The notes under the pieces were generated by a model that saw only the letters and a list, made by a program, of their open reading frames with translations, had not been told where the DNA came from and made no database searches. DNA of 56,649 bases from Caulobacter sp. Its GTDB lineage: Bacteria > Pseudomonadota > Alphaproteobacteria > Caulobacterales > Caulobacteraceae. Below, piece after piece: positions 48,311-56,649 of this stretch (its first letter is position 1; every line of letters starts with the position of its first letter). The position numbers were made by a program, and so were the translations under genes. The DNA lies in assembly GCA_017744495.1 (NCBI GenBank), contig JAGIBE010000279.1:1-56649 (forward strand), written 5' to 3'.

Positions 48311-51220
48311 CTACTTCCCCTCCGGCTTCACCACCAGCGTCCAGGACTTGTCCGCGCCCAGGAACGTCTGCGCCGCCTTCTGCACGTCCGCGGCGGTGAC
48401 CCGCTGCAGGCCGGCCAGCACCGAGCGGGTGGCGGTCAGGAGGCGAGGGTCGGTCTGGGCGCCGGAGAGGGCGCCGAGCCAGTATTCGTTGGTCTCGCGG
48501 GCCTTTTCGATCTGGTCGATGCGCGGCTTCTTGGCCCGGTCCAGTTCATCGGCGGTGACCGGCTTGTCGCGCAGGTCGGCGGCGATCTGGCGGATGCTGG
48601 CGATAACGCCGTCGATCTTGTCGGGCGGGGTCTCGACGCTGACCGCCAGGTAGCCCCAGCCGGTGAAGGTGACGCTGGCCGTCGCCGAGGCCGAGGGCGA
48701 ATAGGTTGTGCCCTGCTTCTCGCGCAGTTCGTCGGTCAGGCGCAGCTGCATCACCTGAGCCAGGACCTGGACGTTGCGGGCCCGCTGCAGGTCGCTGAAC
48801 AGGTCGTCGGTCTTCCAGGCCATGAACAGCTGGCCCTGGTCGGCGCGGCCCTTGTGAGTGCGCACGACGGGCGTGGCCGACGGGGCGGGGAAGGGGACCT
48901 TCTCGGCCCCGGCCGGGGCCGGGGTGTCGGGACGCGCCGGCAGGGCGCCGAAGGTCTGGGCCACCGCGGCGATCGCCTTGTCGACGGTGGTGTCGCCGAC
49001 GATCACCACCTCGATGGAGTCGGCCGCCAGCGGGCCGGAGACCGCCGTCTTCAGCTGGTCCAGGGTCGCGCCGGCGATCTGCTGGCGGCTGGGGAAGGTC
49101 CAGCGGCCGTCGCCGCCGTGCAGCAGCCCGCCCAGGTCGCGACCCATCACGCCGCTGGGGGTGCTTTCGAGCTGGTCGTGGATCGAGCCGTAATAGGTCT
49201 TGATGCGGTTGAAGGCCTCGGGACGCCAGCCGCTTTCGGTGGCGTAGGCGGCCAGCACCTGCAGCTCGGTGTCCAGGTCTTCCGGACGGGTGCGGCCCGA
49301 CAGGCTGAAGGCGTCGTCGTCGACCCCCAGGCCGGCGTTGTAGACCTTGCCGTTCAGCACCCGCTCCATGTCCTGGGTGCTGATCTGCTTGAGGCCGCCC
49401 TCGATGAAGGCCGAGCCGCCCCACATCGGGCTCTGGGCGCCCGACGGCAGGTCCAGCAGGCCGTGACCGATCCGGGCCTTCACCAGGATCTGGTCGTCGC
49501 GGAACTTGGTCGGCTTGACCGTCAGGCGCACGCCGTTGGCGAAGCGGACGAAGACGGTGTCCAGATCGGTGACCTCCTTCTGCTCGACCACCTCGCCCTT
49601 CGGTCCGAAGGACGCGTAGGGCCAGTTCAGGACCGCCGGGGCGGCCGGGGCGGCGACCGGGGTCTTGGCCGAGGCGGCGTAGGCGTCGGCCACGGCCTTC
49701 TCGCCGCCGTCGATGGCGGTCGGGGTCGGGATGGTGATCAGCGGGCCCGACCCGGCGAACTGGGCCTTCAGCACGGCCGAGACCTTGTCGGCGGTCAGGC
49801 CCTTGGTGGCCTCGTCGAAGACCGCCAGGTTCTGGGAGGGGCTGGTGACGATCTCGCGGTCGTCCAGCGTGCCGACGATGGCGCCGGCCAGGGCGGTGGT
49901 GCGCTGGGTGGCCTCGCCGGCGGCGGCGGCCACGAAACCGGCGCGCATGGCGGCGATTTCGCGGTCCAGTTCGTCCTGGCGCACGCCGTACTGGACGATG
50001 CGGCGCTGTTCCTGCTCCAGCGCGGTCAGGGCCTCGGCCCAGTGGCCCGGCTGCACCGTGGCGCCGAGCGTGGTGATGTCGGCGGCGTGCTCCTGGTCGT
50101 TCTGCACCGCCACGGCGACGATGAACGGCGGGCTGTCCGACCGGGTCAGGGCCACGAAGCGGCGGTTCAGCACCGCGAAGCCCAGGGCCTTGACCAGTTC
50201 CTCCTTGTCCTTGGCGCGGGTCTCAAGCTCCAGGTCGGGCGGCAGGACCCAGGCCATCTGGATCGCGGTCTGAGCGCCGGGCTCGACCAGCACCTTGGCG
50301 GTCAGGCCGCGCTTGGCCACGGGCCCGAGGTCGGGCTTCACGCCCGGCTGGCCGACGCCCTTCCAGTCGCCGAACCGGGCCTTGATCTTGGCCTCCATGG
50401 CGTCGACGTCGAAGTCTCCCACCGCCACGACCACGGCGTTCTCGGGCCGGTACCAGGCCTGGTAGAAGTCGCGGATGGCCTGGGCCGGGGCGGTCTTGAG
50501 GATCTCGGTCTTGCCGATCGGCAGGCGCTGGGGCGGACGCTGGCCCTGCAGCTGGAAGCCGAAGGTGTTGACGAAGGTGCGGTAGCCGGGGCTGTCGCGG
50601 GTGCGCTCCTCCGACAGCACCACGCCGCGCTCGCGGTCGACGGCGTCGGGCGCGATGGTGAGCTCGCCGGCCGCCTCGCGCAGCAACATCAGCGAGGTGT
50701 CGACCGTGTCGTCGTCGGTCTTGGGCAGGTCCAGCTGGTAGGTGGTCTCGCTGAAGCTGGTCGAGGCGTTGGTGTCGGCGCCGAAGGCCAGGCCGTGGCG
50801 CTCGAGGATCTTGGTCATCTCGCCTTCGGGCACGTTCTTGGAGCCGTTGAAGGCCATGTGCTCCAGGAAGTGGGCCAGGCCCTGCTGGGCGTCGGTCTCG
50901 TCCAGCGAGCCGGCGTCGAACCACAGGCGCAGGGCGGCCTGGCCGGGCGGGGTGGCGTTCTTCTGGATGGCATAGCGCATGCCGTTGGGCAGGACGCCGA
51001 AACGCACGCGTGGGTCGGGCGCGACGTCCGACACGGCCTGCGGCCACTGGCTGGGCTTGACCTGGTCGATGGTCGGGACGTTCGACGCGGTCGGCGTGAG
51101 GGGCGTCGCAGCCGGTCCGTCAGGCCGCTCGGCCCTATGGTGCGCTGGCAGCACGCTCGCGCAGGCGGAGAGGCTGAGCCCGGCGGAGAGAACGAGCGCC
51201 AGGCGCGAAACGCGGATCAT
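48311..51220 (-). CDS. M16 family metallopeptidase, two-domain lipoprotein
   Basis: A 969-residue insulinase/pitrilysin-type zinc peptidase. The lipoprotein signal (RLALVLSAGLSLSAC, Cys20) indicates periplasmic or outer-membrane anchoring. The inverted zinc motif HFLEH is at residues 117-121 with the downstream glutamate region. A second M16 repeat follows after about residue 500, without an intact HxxEH, as is usual. The start at 51220 was chosen over an upstream codon (51280) because it begins the lipobox signal peptide. The family degrades small peptides or imported plug peptides. Convergent with the RND gene; 175 bases between stops hold nothing recognisable. Confidence 0.9.
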   Translation of the reverse strand: MIRVSRLALVLSAGLSLSACASVLPAHHRAERPDGPAATPLTPTASNVPTIDQVKPSQWPQAVSDVAPDPRVRFGVLPNGMRYAIQKNATPPGQAALRLWFDAGSLDETDAQQGLAHFLEHMAFNGSKNVPEGEMTKILERHGLAFGADTNASTSFSETTYQLDLPKTDDDTVDTSLMLLREAAGELTIAPDAVDRERGVVLSEERTRDSPGYRTFVNTFGFQLQGQRPPQRLPIGKTEILKTAPAQAIRDFYQAWYRPENAVVVAVGDFDVDAMEAKIKARFGDWKGVGQPGVKPDLGPVAKRGLTAKVLVEPGAQTAIQMAWVLPPDLELETRAKDKEELVKALGFAVLNRRFVALTRSDSPPFIVAVAVQNDQEHAADITTLGATVQPGHWAEALTALEQEQRRIVQYGVRQDELDREIAAMRAGFVAAAAGEATQRTTALAGAIVGTLDDREIVTSPSQNLAVFDEATKGLTADKVSAVLKAQFAGSGPLITIPTPTAIDGGEKAVADAYAASAKTPVAAPAAPAVLNWPYASFGPKGEVVEQKEVTDLDTVFVRFANGVRLTVKPTKFRDDQILVKARIGHGLLDLPSGAQSPMWGGSAFIEGGLKQISTQDMERVLNGKVYNAGLGVDDDAFSLSGRTRPEDLDTELQVLAAYATESGWRPEAFNRIKTYYGSIHDQLESTPSGVMGRDLGGLLHGGDGRWTFPSRQQIAGATLDQLKTAVSGPLAADSIEVVIVGDTTVDKAIAAVAQTFGALPARPDTPAPAGAEKVPFPAPSATPVVRTHKGRADQGQLFMAWKTDDLFSDLQRARNVQVLAQVMQLRLTDELREKQGTTYSPSASATASVTFTGWGYLAVSVETPPDKIDGVIASIRQIAADLRDKPVTADELDRAKKPRIDQIEKARETNEYWLGALSGAQTDPRLLTATRSVLAGLQRVTAADVQKAAQTFLGADKSWTLVVKPEGK

Positions 51221-51444
51221 GTGCGACCTTGAGAATAGAGCATCGGAGGGGCCGCACCTTGGCCGGAGCGCGTGGCGCAAGCAAGGCGTCGGTTGGGCGG
51301 AACGGCGATGCTTGGGGAGGGCGGTCGGATCTCACGCAATTTGCCGAGGTCGGCTTGAGACCCTGATCGGACGTTTCGAGCAACGCGCCGGATTTCGTAA
51401 ATTGCGATACCTTGGGCGCCGAGGGTCCGATGACCGGTGGTCAT

Positions 51445-52563
51445 TTAGCAGTCGGGAGATGCGCCTTGCTTTTCCGCCGCGTAGGCGCGGAGACGCTCGC
51501 ACCCCACCTTACGAGCCCAAGCAGGATCAAGCTTGGCTAGGACGTAAGGGTAAGCCTCGGGGTCGTATGTGGGCTCTTGTAGAGCAAGCTCCATTCGAGC
51601 TTCAGCGGCCTCCACCTCAGTCGTGACGCGCGCGCGCACCTCGGTCCAGCTCGGATCGTTAGGTGGCGGAGCCGCCCCCCGCGGGGATAGACGCCAAGCG
51701 CTAACAAGTAGGCGAGCGGGCGCGGCGTCCGGGACATCCGCAGTCTCGGCGCGAGGACCAATGGCCCTGGCCGGCCCGAGCCAGGCCCCAGAGCAGCCGC
51801 CCGATGGGCCGCACCCGAAGACGGGCAGCGGTATCAGACCCGGCAGGCTCACCATGGCCGTTGTTAAGGTGCGGGCGGCCTGGCCTGGGCGCGCGACTGA
51901 TAGCGAGACGAGTCGAGACCGGATCATGCCTCGTTCCTTCAGTCTCGTGTCGGCGCTCAATCGGACGGCGGCCGTTGGCGGGGAAGCAGGGAAATAGACC
52001 ACACAACTGTCTTTACCGTACGCGGGTATATCGACACGATTGGGAATAGGGACGTCGCAGAATTCCTTCGGCCCCAGCAGCGCTTGCGCGTCCCGTCCAT
52101 CGAACCGATCCCACTTCGCGAAGGCGGTGCGGATCCGGTAATTCTCGAGAAGCCAGGCGCCTGCTCCTGTGTCTTTGTCCACGTCGTAAAGAGCGTCGCG
52201 TGATGGGTCAAAACTGACGTCAAAGGCGGCGTTGCGCCGTTCGATCTCAGCTTTCCAGCGATAGAAGTCGAGCCAGGCAAATCCGGCGGCGATGAAGTAG
52301 CCGCCATAGAACAAGGCAGGCAGGACCAGCAGCACCTTTGGGAGGCGCCTGTGCGTGGCGTCCCAAGCGACACCCAGCAGCGCGACGTTCAGAAGTATCG
52401 CCAAGGGAAGGCTAAGGCCGAAAAACGCGGACAGAAACCCGAAAGCTGGGACGAGGGCCGACCCTGCCAAGGCCAGACCAGAGAGCGCAAGGATGACCAG
52501 CCACAAGGAAATCCGACGGCCGCTTTTCTCGTGCTGCTCCTTCGGCGGAGTTTCAGTCTTCAT
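51445..52563 (-). CDS. Multi-pass membrane protein of unknown function
   Basis: A 372-residue protein I do not recognise. It has three or four N-terminal helices (ISLWLVILALSGLALAGSALVPAFGF; LAILLNVALLGVAWDA; VLLVLPALFYGGYFIAAGFAWL) and a C-terminal soluble domain of about 250 residues, probably periplasmic, with cysteines in EFCDVP, SCVVYF, and FGCGPSGGCSG. The start at 52563 has GGGGGAG upstream; the in-frame GTG six codons earlier is less likely. G+C and codon use look slightly less extreme than the neighbours. Single gene, flanked on its 5' side by the gene-poor stretch. Confidence 0.6.
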   Translation of the reverse strand: MKTETPPKEQHEKSGRRISLWLVILALSGLALAGSALVPAFGFLSAFFGLSLPLAILLNVALLGVAWDATHRRLPKVLLVLPALFYGGYFIAAGFAWLDFYRWKAEIERRNAAFDVSFDPSRDALYDVDKDTGAGAWLLENYRIRTAFAKWDRFDGRDAQALLGPKEFCDVPIPNRVDIPAYGKDSCVVYFPASPPTAAVRLSADTRLKERGMIRSRLVSLSVARPGQAARTLTTAMVSLPGLIPLPVFGCGPSGGCSGAWLGPARAIGPRAETADVPDAAPARLLVSAWRLSPRGAAPPPNDPSWTEVRARVTTEVEAAEARMELALQEPTYDPEAYPYVLAKLDPAWARKVGCERLRAYAAEKQGASPDC

Positions 52564-52581
52564 TTGCGCATTCTCCCCCAC

Positions 52582-53620
52582 GGCAAATGGCCGGCGGCGG
52601 ACGACAACACGCTTAGGCGGAGCGTTGCAATTACAACGGCGCCTACTACCGCGCGCGATGTCGGCTCACCACCCATGGCTGCCAATGGGAGCGTCTGCTC
52701 CTACTCTTCATCCGCCCGCGCGGATGAAGCCTCACCTTAACCCCTTGGTGGATCGGAGCTCTGGCGTCTGGCCGAGTCAAGGACGGCGCGTCGCGCCGCC
52801 GCGACGCGGCCGGCGGAGCCGGTCCTTGACACGGCCAGACGCCAGAGCAGGCTCGCCTCCAAGGATTTAAGGCGAGGCGGCGCCGCTGCGGCGCTTGTCG
52901 GGGACGCACACTCATTCCCTGCGGTGACCGGATCCGCGGTGAGGCCAAGGTGAGTGTGTGTCCCCTAAGTCGTCCGCTGAGTTCGGGAGCCAGGCTCCCT
53001 GAGGCCATGGACGAAGGAGGGACACGCCCCCCCCTACGGTCTGGGCCAGTCCTGCTGAGTCAGCGGGATGGGGTCATGTCCCCGGTCGCGAGGATACAGC
53101 TGCGCCTATCCTCGCCGGCGCCACGACAAACCCTAGCCTCACCAACGCCCTGCAGAAAAAGCAGCGTCACCAATCCTCCGCACTCAAACCTGCCGCATAA
53201 TGCTCTCACCTCGACGCGGGAAAGGGCGCATGGCCAGCGACCGATGCGGCGGCGGGGGCGATCGAGCGGGAAGCTCTTTTGGCGGTCCTTCGGGGCCAAA
53301 CCTCGCGTCTCTGGTGCCGGTCGGGCCTGGAACACAGAAACGACGTGACGCGAGGGCCGGCTGAGCAGCAGGCGGGCGGTGAAAGGCTCGCGGTCCGGGA
53401 CTGGAGGCGTTGATCCAGCCCGCCCGTCGGAGGCTTCAAGGCGGCGAGGTTCGAACAGAGCTCAGCGCCGCAGGCTTCCGGATAACGACCGCGCGGAGCG
53501 AACGGGCTTCGTCGAAACGGTATTCTCTACTTCTCCTCCGGACGAAAGTCCGGGCGCTCCGCAGCCCTTTCCATTCCCTCAGCGACAGATCGCGTGAGGC
53601 CGCGAAGCCGCGCCCAACAA
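52582..53620. other. Gene-poor stretch of about 1 kb
   Basis: No ORF here has a recognisable family, a sensible ribosome-binding site, or alanine-rich Caulobacter-like composition over a reasonable length; open frames are short and arginine/proline-heavy as in random GC-rich DNA. It contains the long palindrome at 52759-52847 and a GGTTCGAA sequence near 53449 that resembles a tRNA T-loop, but the flanking bases do not form a T-stem, so I do not call a tRNA. It may be a decayed region between the unknown membrane gene and hfaD. Confidence 0.5.
52759..52847. repeat. Large nested inverted repeat (about 89 bp)
   Basis: CTCTGGCGTCTGGCC (52759-52773) is matched perfectly by its complement at 52833-52847. 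After a 2-base internal loop, GTCAAGGAC (52776-52784) is matched by GTCCTTGAC (52822-52830). Inside, GCGTCGCG and CGCGACGC pair around a short loop. It could form a long cruciform or RNA hairpin. It is unlike the REP-like pairs in the window, and no gene ends close by, so its role is not clear. Confidence 0.75.
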
Positions 53621-53755
53621 GTCCCTCCCCCTGTGGGGGAGGCGGCCGAAGGCCGGAGGGGGGAGTGATCGGATGACGGCCAGGCCTACAATCTTCAACC
53701 GCAAAACTCTCCCCACCGATCGCTGCGCGATCGCCTCCCCTACAGGGGGAGGGAC
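53621..53755. repeat. REP-like palindromic element pair downstream of hfaD
   Basis: Unit 1 (53621-53665) contains CCCTCCCCCTGTGGGGGAGG and GCGGCCGAAGGCCG. Unit 2 (53707-53755) contains CTCTCCCCACCGATCGCTGCGCGATCG and CCTCCCCTACAGGGGGAGGGA, in inverted order. It is the fourth pair of this class in the window. It lies where hfaC would be expected after hfaD, about 20 bases past the hfaD stop, and may act as the 3' end of the hfa transcript. Confidence 0.65.
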
Positions 53756-53777
53756 TGTTTGGGTGTTGGGAAGAGTC

Positions 53778-55019
53778 CTAGTTCGTCACCGAGAACGTCG
53801 CGTTGTTCCCCGTCGCCGTCGACACCCCCACCACGGCGCGGCCCGACGAGCGGACGTTGACGGTCGAGCGGGCGCTGACATCGACATTGTTGGACTGGCT
53901 GTTTGTGGCGCTCATGGTGCCGCTGCACAGGTTGCAGGCGTAGCCGCTGACCGCGTTGCCGACCGCCGTGGCGCTGGCCCCGGCGTCGTAGCCGTCGTGG
54001 CCGTCGAAGCTGGCGATCACCTCGACCCCGCCGCCGTCGTTGACCTGGGTGTTGTCGAGCACCAGGCCCGGGCCGTTGCTGTTGCTGGCCATGACCGAGT
54101 TGCCCACGCCGTACGCCGTCGCCTGGGCGCCGCCGAACTGGTACGAGCTTTCCTCGGCCTGGGCCCGCACATAGGCGGTGTTGTACTGGTGGCTGGCCAC
54201 GTCCAGCAGCGTGCCGTCGTTGCTGGCGTTCAGGTTGTTGCCCGAGGCCGTCGCGGCCGTGGTGGTCAGGTAGCTATTGCCGAACGCCGTGAACTTGGTG
54301 GCCGTGACATTGGCCGCGCCGTTGTTCTGGTCGGTGATCACGCGGGCGGCCGACTGATTGGCGCCGGTCAGGTCGATATTGTTGCCCGCCGCCGTGCCGG
54401 CCACGACCGCGGTCCCGGCCACGTACTGCAGCACCGCCCCGCCGTCGGCGGCGACGTCGGCCTGGTTGTTCTGGCTGACCCGCGCGCCCATGGCGCCGTT
54501 GACCATCAGAAGGCCCTGGCTGTTGCCGGCCGCCGAGCTGGTCTCGATCACGTCGCCGGCCTGGGCGGCGTCGCCCTCGATCTGGCTGCGGGCGGTGACC
54601 GCGCCGTAGTTGGTCTGGACCATGAAGCCGCTCAGCGTGCCGTAGGCCGCCGTGGCCGTGCCGCTGTTGCCCACGGCCGTGGTCGTCACCGTGCTGGAGT
54701 CGCCCATGGAGCCTGAGACGTTGACGACGCCGTGGGCGGTGATCGCGCCCTGGTTCGTCTGGTTCGAGGTCAGGCCGCCGTCGGTGTTGACCACCGTCGC
54801 GCCGAAGGTGTTGCCCCCGGCCGTCGTGGTGGCGGTGACGCCTTCGTCGGCGGTGACGACGTCCAGGGTCTGGCCGGCGAACACGTCGCCGAGGTTCGTC
54901 TGGTCGTTCGAGCCCTGGACCGGGACGGTCTGGCTAGTAGCGACCCCGCTTGCCAGCATCACGCACATTGGGATCGCTGCGATCGTTCCAGCGAGACGGG
55001 TCTTCGCGGGTCTGCGCAT
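53778..55019 (-). CDS. hfaD: Holdfast anchor protein HfaD
   Basis: A 413-residue secreted protein with the signal sequence LAGTIAAIPMCVMLASGVATS and a long Asn/Ala/Thr/Gly-rich repetitive body (NLGDVFAGQTL, TNQGAITAHGVVN, TNYGAVTARSQ, NNQADVAADGG, ANVTATKF, SQSNNVDVSAR). In Caulobacter, HfaD is an outer-membrane surface protein that helps anchor the polysaccharide holdfast to the cell. Identification rests on this composition and position behind hfaB in an hfaA-B-D order. Its start overlaps hfaB by 86 bases if the basic n-region RRPAKTR is included; an internal ATG at 54968 would shorten the signal peptide and reduce the overlap. Confidence 0.85.
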   Translation of the reverse strand: MRRPAKTRLAGTIAAIPMCVMLASGVATSQTVPVQGSNDQTNLGDVFAGQTLDVVTADEGVTATTTAGGNTFGATVVNTDGGLTSNQTNQGAITAHGVVNVSGSMGDSSTVTTTAVGNSGTATAAYGTLSGFMVQTNYGAVTARSQIEGDAAQAGDVIETSSAAGNSQGLLMVNGAMGARVSQNNQADVAADGGAVLQYVAGTAVVAGTAAGNNIDLTGANQSAARVITDQNNGAANVTATKFTAFGNSYLTTTAATASGNNLNASNDGTLLDVASHQYNTAYVRAQAEESSYQFGGAQATAYGVGNSVMASNSNGPGLVLDNTQVNDGGGVEVIASFDGHDGYDAGASATAVGNAVSGYACNLCSGTMSATNSQSNNVDVSARSTVNVRSSGRAVVGVSTATGNNATFSVTN

Positions 55020-55947
55020 TGTTGGTTCCCAGGTTGTTGTAGGCGGGCACGAAGGCCCCGGTCGCGCCGACGGTGTTGGCGGCGTAGGGGTCGTACTGCA
55101 GGCAGCTTTGCGGCCCCGGCATGCCGTAGAGGTTGGCGCTCATCTCGATGGTGGCCCGCTCGATCAGCGAGCGCACGGCCAGCTGCATCGGCTCCAGCGC
55201 ACCGCGACCCGCCGAGATGTCGAAGATGTTGCCGTTCAGGAAGTCGAAGACGCCGGCGCTGATCTCGCGGCCGACCACCTGCTTCTGGTAGGAGATCACA
55301 TCGACCACCTCCAGCGTGCGCGTGTTGATCAGCCGCAGGTCCAGGGCGATGTTCATTACGAACACCCGGCGGCGGAAGTTGGCCTTCAGCCCGTCGGTGT
55401 CCTTGTCGCCGCCATAGGCGTCGATGCCCGCCGAGCGGATGTTGTAGTTCAGCTCGGTGATGCCGCCGGCCACGTAGAAGTCCGAGCCCGGGACCTGGCC
55501 CGCCAGGATGCGGCGGTAGTCGGCCGGCGCGTCGGCGCCCGGCTTGGGGTTGTCGGAGATCAGCTTGTTGTTGGCGTATTTCAGCTCGTATTCCGACACC
55601 GAGGTGTCGAAGCGCTCGACCATCGGCATGCCGGCCTTGGCGAAGGCGGTCATGGCCAGCAGCGAGGCGCCCTGGGTGACCTTGCGGCCCGAACCGTCGG
55701 ACTCTTCCTTGCCGGTGTAGTCGGCGATGCGGCCGATGGCGACGCGCGGGGCGACCACGTGGTTGGCGCGGGCGTACTGGGCCAGGCACACCAGGCCCGC
55801 GGTGTAGGGCGTGGGATTGGCGGTCACCGGCGCCGTGCCGATCGGCGTGGCGTAGTTGCCGTCGGTCATCGCCTTGGGGACGCTTCCGCAAGCGCTCAGC
55901 GCGGCGCAGGCGCCCGCCAGCAGAAGGAGAAGACGCTTACTGGCCAT
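54934..55947 (-). CDS. hfaB: Holdfast anchor protein HfaB (CsgG-like lipoprotein)
   Basis: A 337-residue lipoprotein (signal LLLLLAGACAALSAC, Cys20) with the CsgG fold: VAIGRIADYTGK, KVTQGASLLAMTAFAKAGMPMVERFDTSVSEYELKYANNK, ADYRRILAGQVPGSDFYVAGGITELNYNI, and VFVMNIALDLRLINTRTLEVVDVISYQKQVVGREI. CsgG forms the curli secretion pore, and HfaB is thought to secrete HfaA and HfaD. The start at 55947 begins the lipobox signal and overlaps the end of hfaA by 11 bases; a longer frame to 55983 is unlikely. Identification is strong from the operon and CsgG-like sequence. Confidence 0.92.
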   Translation of the reverse strand: MASKRLLLLLAGACAALSACGSVPKAMTDGNYATPIGTAPVTANPTPYTAGLVCLAQYARANHVVAPRVAIGRIADYTGKEESDGSGRKVTQGASLLAMTAFAKAGMPMVERFDTSVSEYELKYANNKLISDNPKPGADAPADYRRILAGQVPGSDFYVAGGITELNYNIRSAGIDAYGGDKDTDGLKANFRRRVFVMNIALDLRLINTRTLEVVDVISYQKQVVGREISAGVFDFLNGNIFDISAGRGALEPMQLAVRSLIERATIEMSANLYGMPGPQSCLQYDPYAANTVGATGAFVPAYNNLGTNNAQTREDPSRWNDRSDPNVRDAGKRGRY

Positions 55948-56413
55948 TGCCCGATTTCCCGACGTTCGTACCGGCGCTGACATTGCCGTTGTTGATTTGG
56001 CTCGAGTTGACGATGACGGTGTTGTTGTTGCCCTGGGTCACGACCGTCAGATTGTTGCCGATCGCCGTGGCGCTGCCCCAGCCGCCCAGCGAGCCGACAC
56101 CCGAATAGCTGTCCAGCGAGCCCGACGAGCGGCTGGACGAATAAACGCTTTGGTCCGAGCCGGTCAGCATGACGCCGTCGACGATGACCCGATTGCCGTT
56201 GGCGTCGCGCGTCGAATACTCGACCACGTGGTTCTCGGAACCGGCCACGCGGCCGTAGCCGGCGTTGAACGAGGCGGAGTTGGCGTCCAGGGTCTGGGCG
56301 TGGGCGGGGCTGCCCAGCACCAGGCCGGTGGCGGCCGCGGCCAGGGCCAGAACAGCCGCGCTGATCGCCAGCAGGCGGCCGGCGCCCGGCAGAATCTTCT
56401 CGTTCGCAGCCAT
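55937..56413 (-). CDS. hfaA: Holdfast anchor protein HfaA (curlin-like)
   Basis: A 158-residue secreted protein. A long signal region (ILPGAGRLLAISAAVLALAAAATG, cleaved around AHA-Q) is followed by a Ser/Asn/Gly-rich body with repeats reminiscent of curli subunits: NSASFNAGYGRVAGSEN, NNLTVVTQGNNNTVIVNSSQINNGNV. In Caulobacter, HfaA is a fibre-like anchor protein of the holdfast at the stalked pole. It is the first gene of the operon, and the 3' end overlaps hfaB. The region upstream to the window edge has no other gene. Confidence 0.9.
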   Translation of the reverse strand: MAANEKILPGAGRLLAISAAVLALAAAATGLVLGSPAHAQTLDANSASFNAGYGRVAGSENHVVEYSTRDANGNRVIVDGVMLTGSDQSVYSSSRSSGSLDSYSGVGSLGGWGSATAIGNNLTVVTQGNNNTVIVNSSQINNGNVSAGTNVGKSGNGQ

Positions 56414-56649
56414 CTGCTACCTCGTGAACACCGACGTGTCCGACGGCTAGCAACCCCCGTGCCAATATCGGACAACGTTCGGTCTACGCCCGAAGGTCTC
56501 GCGATTTGGTTAAGTTCATCGGTCGACGACCCGACGCAGGGGTGGCGACAATCCGCGCCCGGCGAGCGTCTCGGGTCCGATCCGCCATTGATAAGGCGGC
56601 CGTTTCGCGAGACCCTGTTCCAACATAAGTCTCAGGGAGGATTAAGCTT
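56414..56649. promoter_or_regulatory. Upstream region of hfaA
   Basis: These 236 bases contain no gene. GGTTAAG at about 56508 resembles one half of a CtrA site (TTAA-N7-TTAA), but the second half is not present at the correct distance, so CtrA control is not claimed. ATTAAGCTT closes the window. The hfa promoter is expected here, as the operon is developmentally regulated in C. crescentus. Confidence 0.3.

Noticed and set aside
53440..53475. Possible tRNA at the GGTTCGAA sequence
   Set aside because: Flanking bases cannot form the T-stem, and no acceptor or anticodon arm was found.
56500..56530. CtrA binding site upstream of hfaA
   Set aside because: Only one half-site (GGTTAAG) is present; the second TTAA is not at the 7-base distance.

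Overview
The window is high-GC DNA from a Caulobacter or a close relative in Caulobacterales. The strongest taxonomic marker is a holdfast-anchor operon (hfaA-hfaB-hfaD) at the right end. The TorF-type porin, a DUF3126 protein, several TonB-dependent receptors and REP-like palindromes in intergenic gaps fit the same assignment. No rRNA, tRNA, CRISPR array, prophage or insertion sequence was recognised. The left edge cuts an MFS transporter gene.

Left part (1-23.5 kb): mostly housekeeping and accessory metabolism in short transcription units. In order: MFS transporter end, TorF porin, SDR oxidoreductase, QueF (queuosine), a TonB receptor with glycine/proline-rich segments, nitroreductase and divergent Nudix hydrolase, CysE, a Phd/PemK toxin-antitoxin pair with a large inverted repeat over the antitoxin ribosome-binding site, a VOC-pentapeptide repeat fusion, a cysteine/proline-rich secreted protein, a PAS_5 protein, aldo/keto reductase, GMC oxidoreductase, a frameshifted DUF2200 gene, a gamma-carbonic-anhydrase-like protein, PhoH with a structured leader, an OPT transporter, a TetR-DUF1871-GNAT operon divergent from an MFS exporter, DUF3126 and a LysR regulator.

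Centre (23.7-48.1 kb): the most unusual region. A leftward cell-surface signalling cassette (ECF sigma factor, FecR anti-sigma, STN-type TonB receptor) is divergent from about 20 kb of tightly packed rightward genes. Block 1 (28.0-38.7 kb) encodes a HAD phosphatase, class III aminotransferase, arginase-fold enzyme, two small EamA/SMR-like membrane proteins, a fatty-acid desaturase, an alpha/beta hydrolase with cysteine in the nucleophile elbow, a FemAB/GNAT-like acyltransferase, and a complete ABC-permease/adaptor/TolC/ATPase exporter. Block 2 is a short ACP-like protein lacking the phosphopantetheine serine. Block 3 (39.1-48.1 kb) encodes a CDP-glycerol-phosphotransferase-like enzyme, a GT4 glycosyltransferase, a cyclopropane-fatty-acid-synthase-like methyltransferase, and a TolC/adaptor/RND exporter. 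The same ECF-like promoter motif (AAATCGRTGAGGG, then CGTC; exactly 16 nt between GAGGG and CGTC) precedes each of the three blocks and was not found elsewhere in the window. My inference is a co-regulated locus that makes and exports a modified amino- or glyco-lipid, possibly under the adjacent sigma factor.

Right part (48.3-56.6 kb): a two-domain M16 peptidase lipoprotein, an unidentified membrane protein, a roughly 1.1 kb stretch without a credible gene that holds a large imperfect palindrome, a REP-like pair, and then hfaDBA transcribed leftward. hfaC, which follows hfaD in the C. crescentus operon as I recall it, is not present next to hfaD here.
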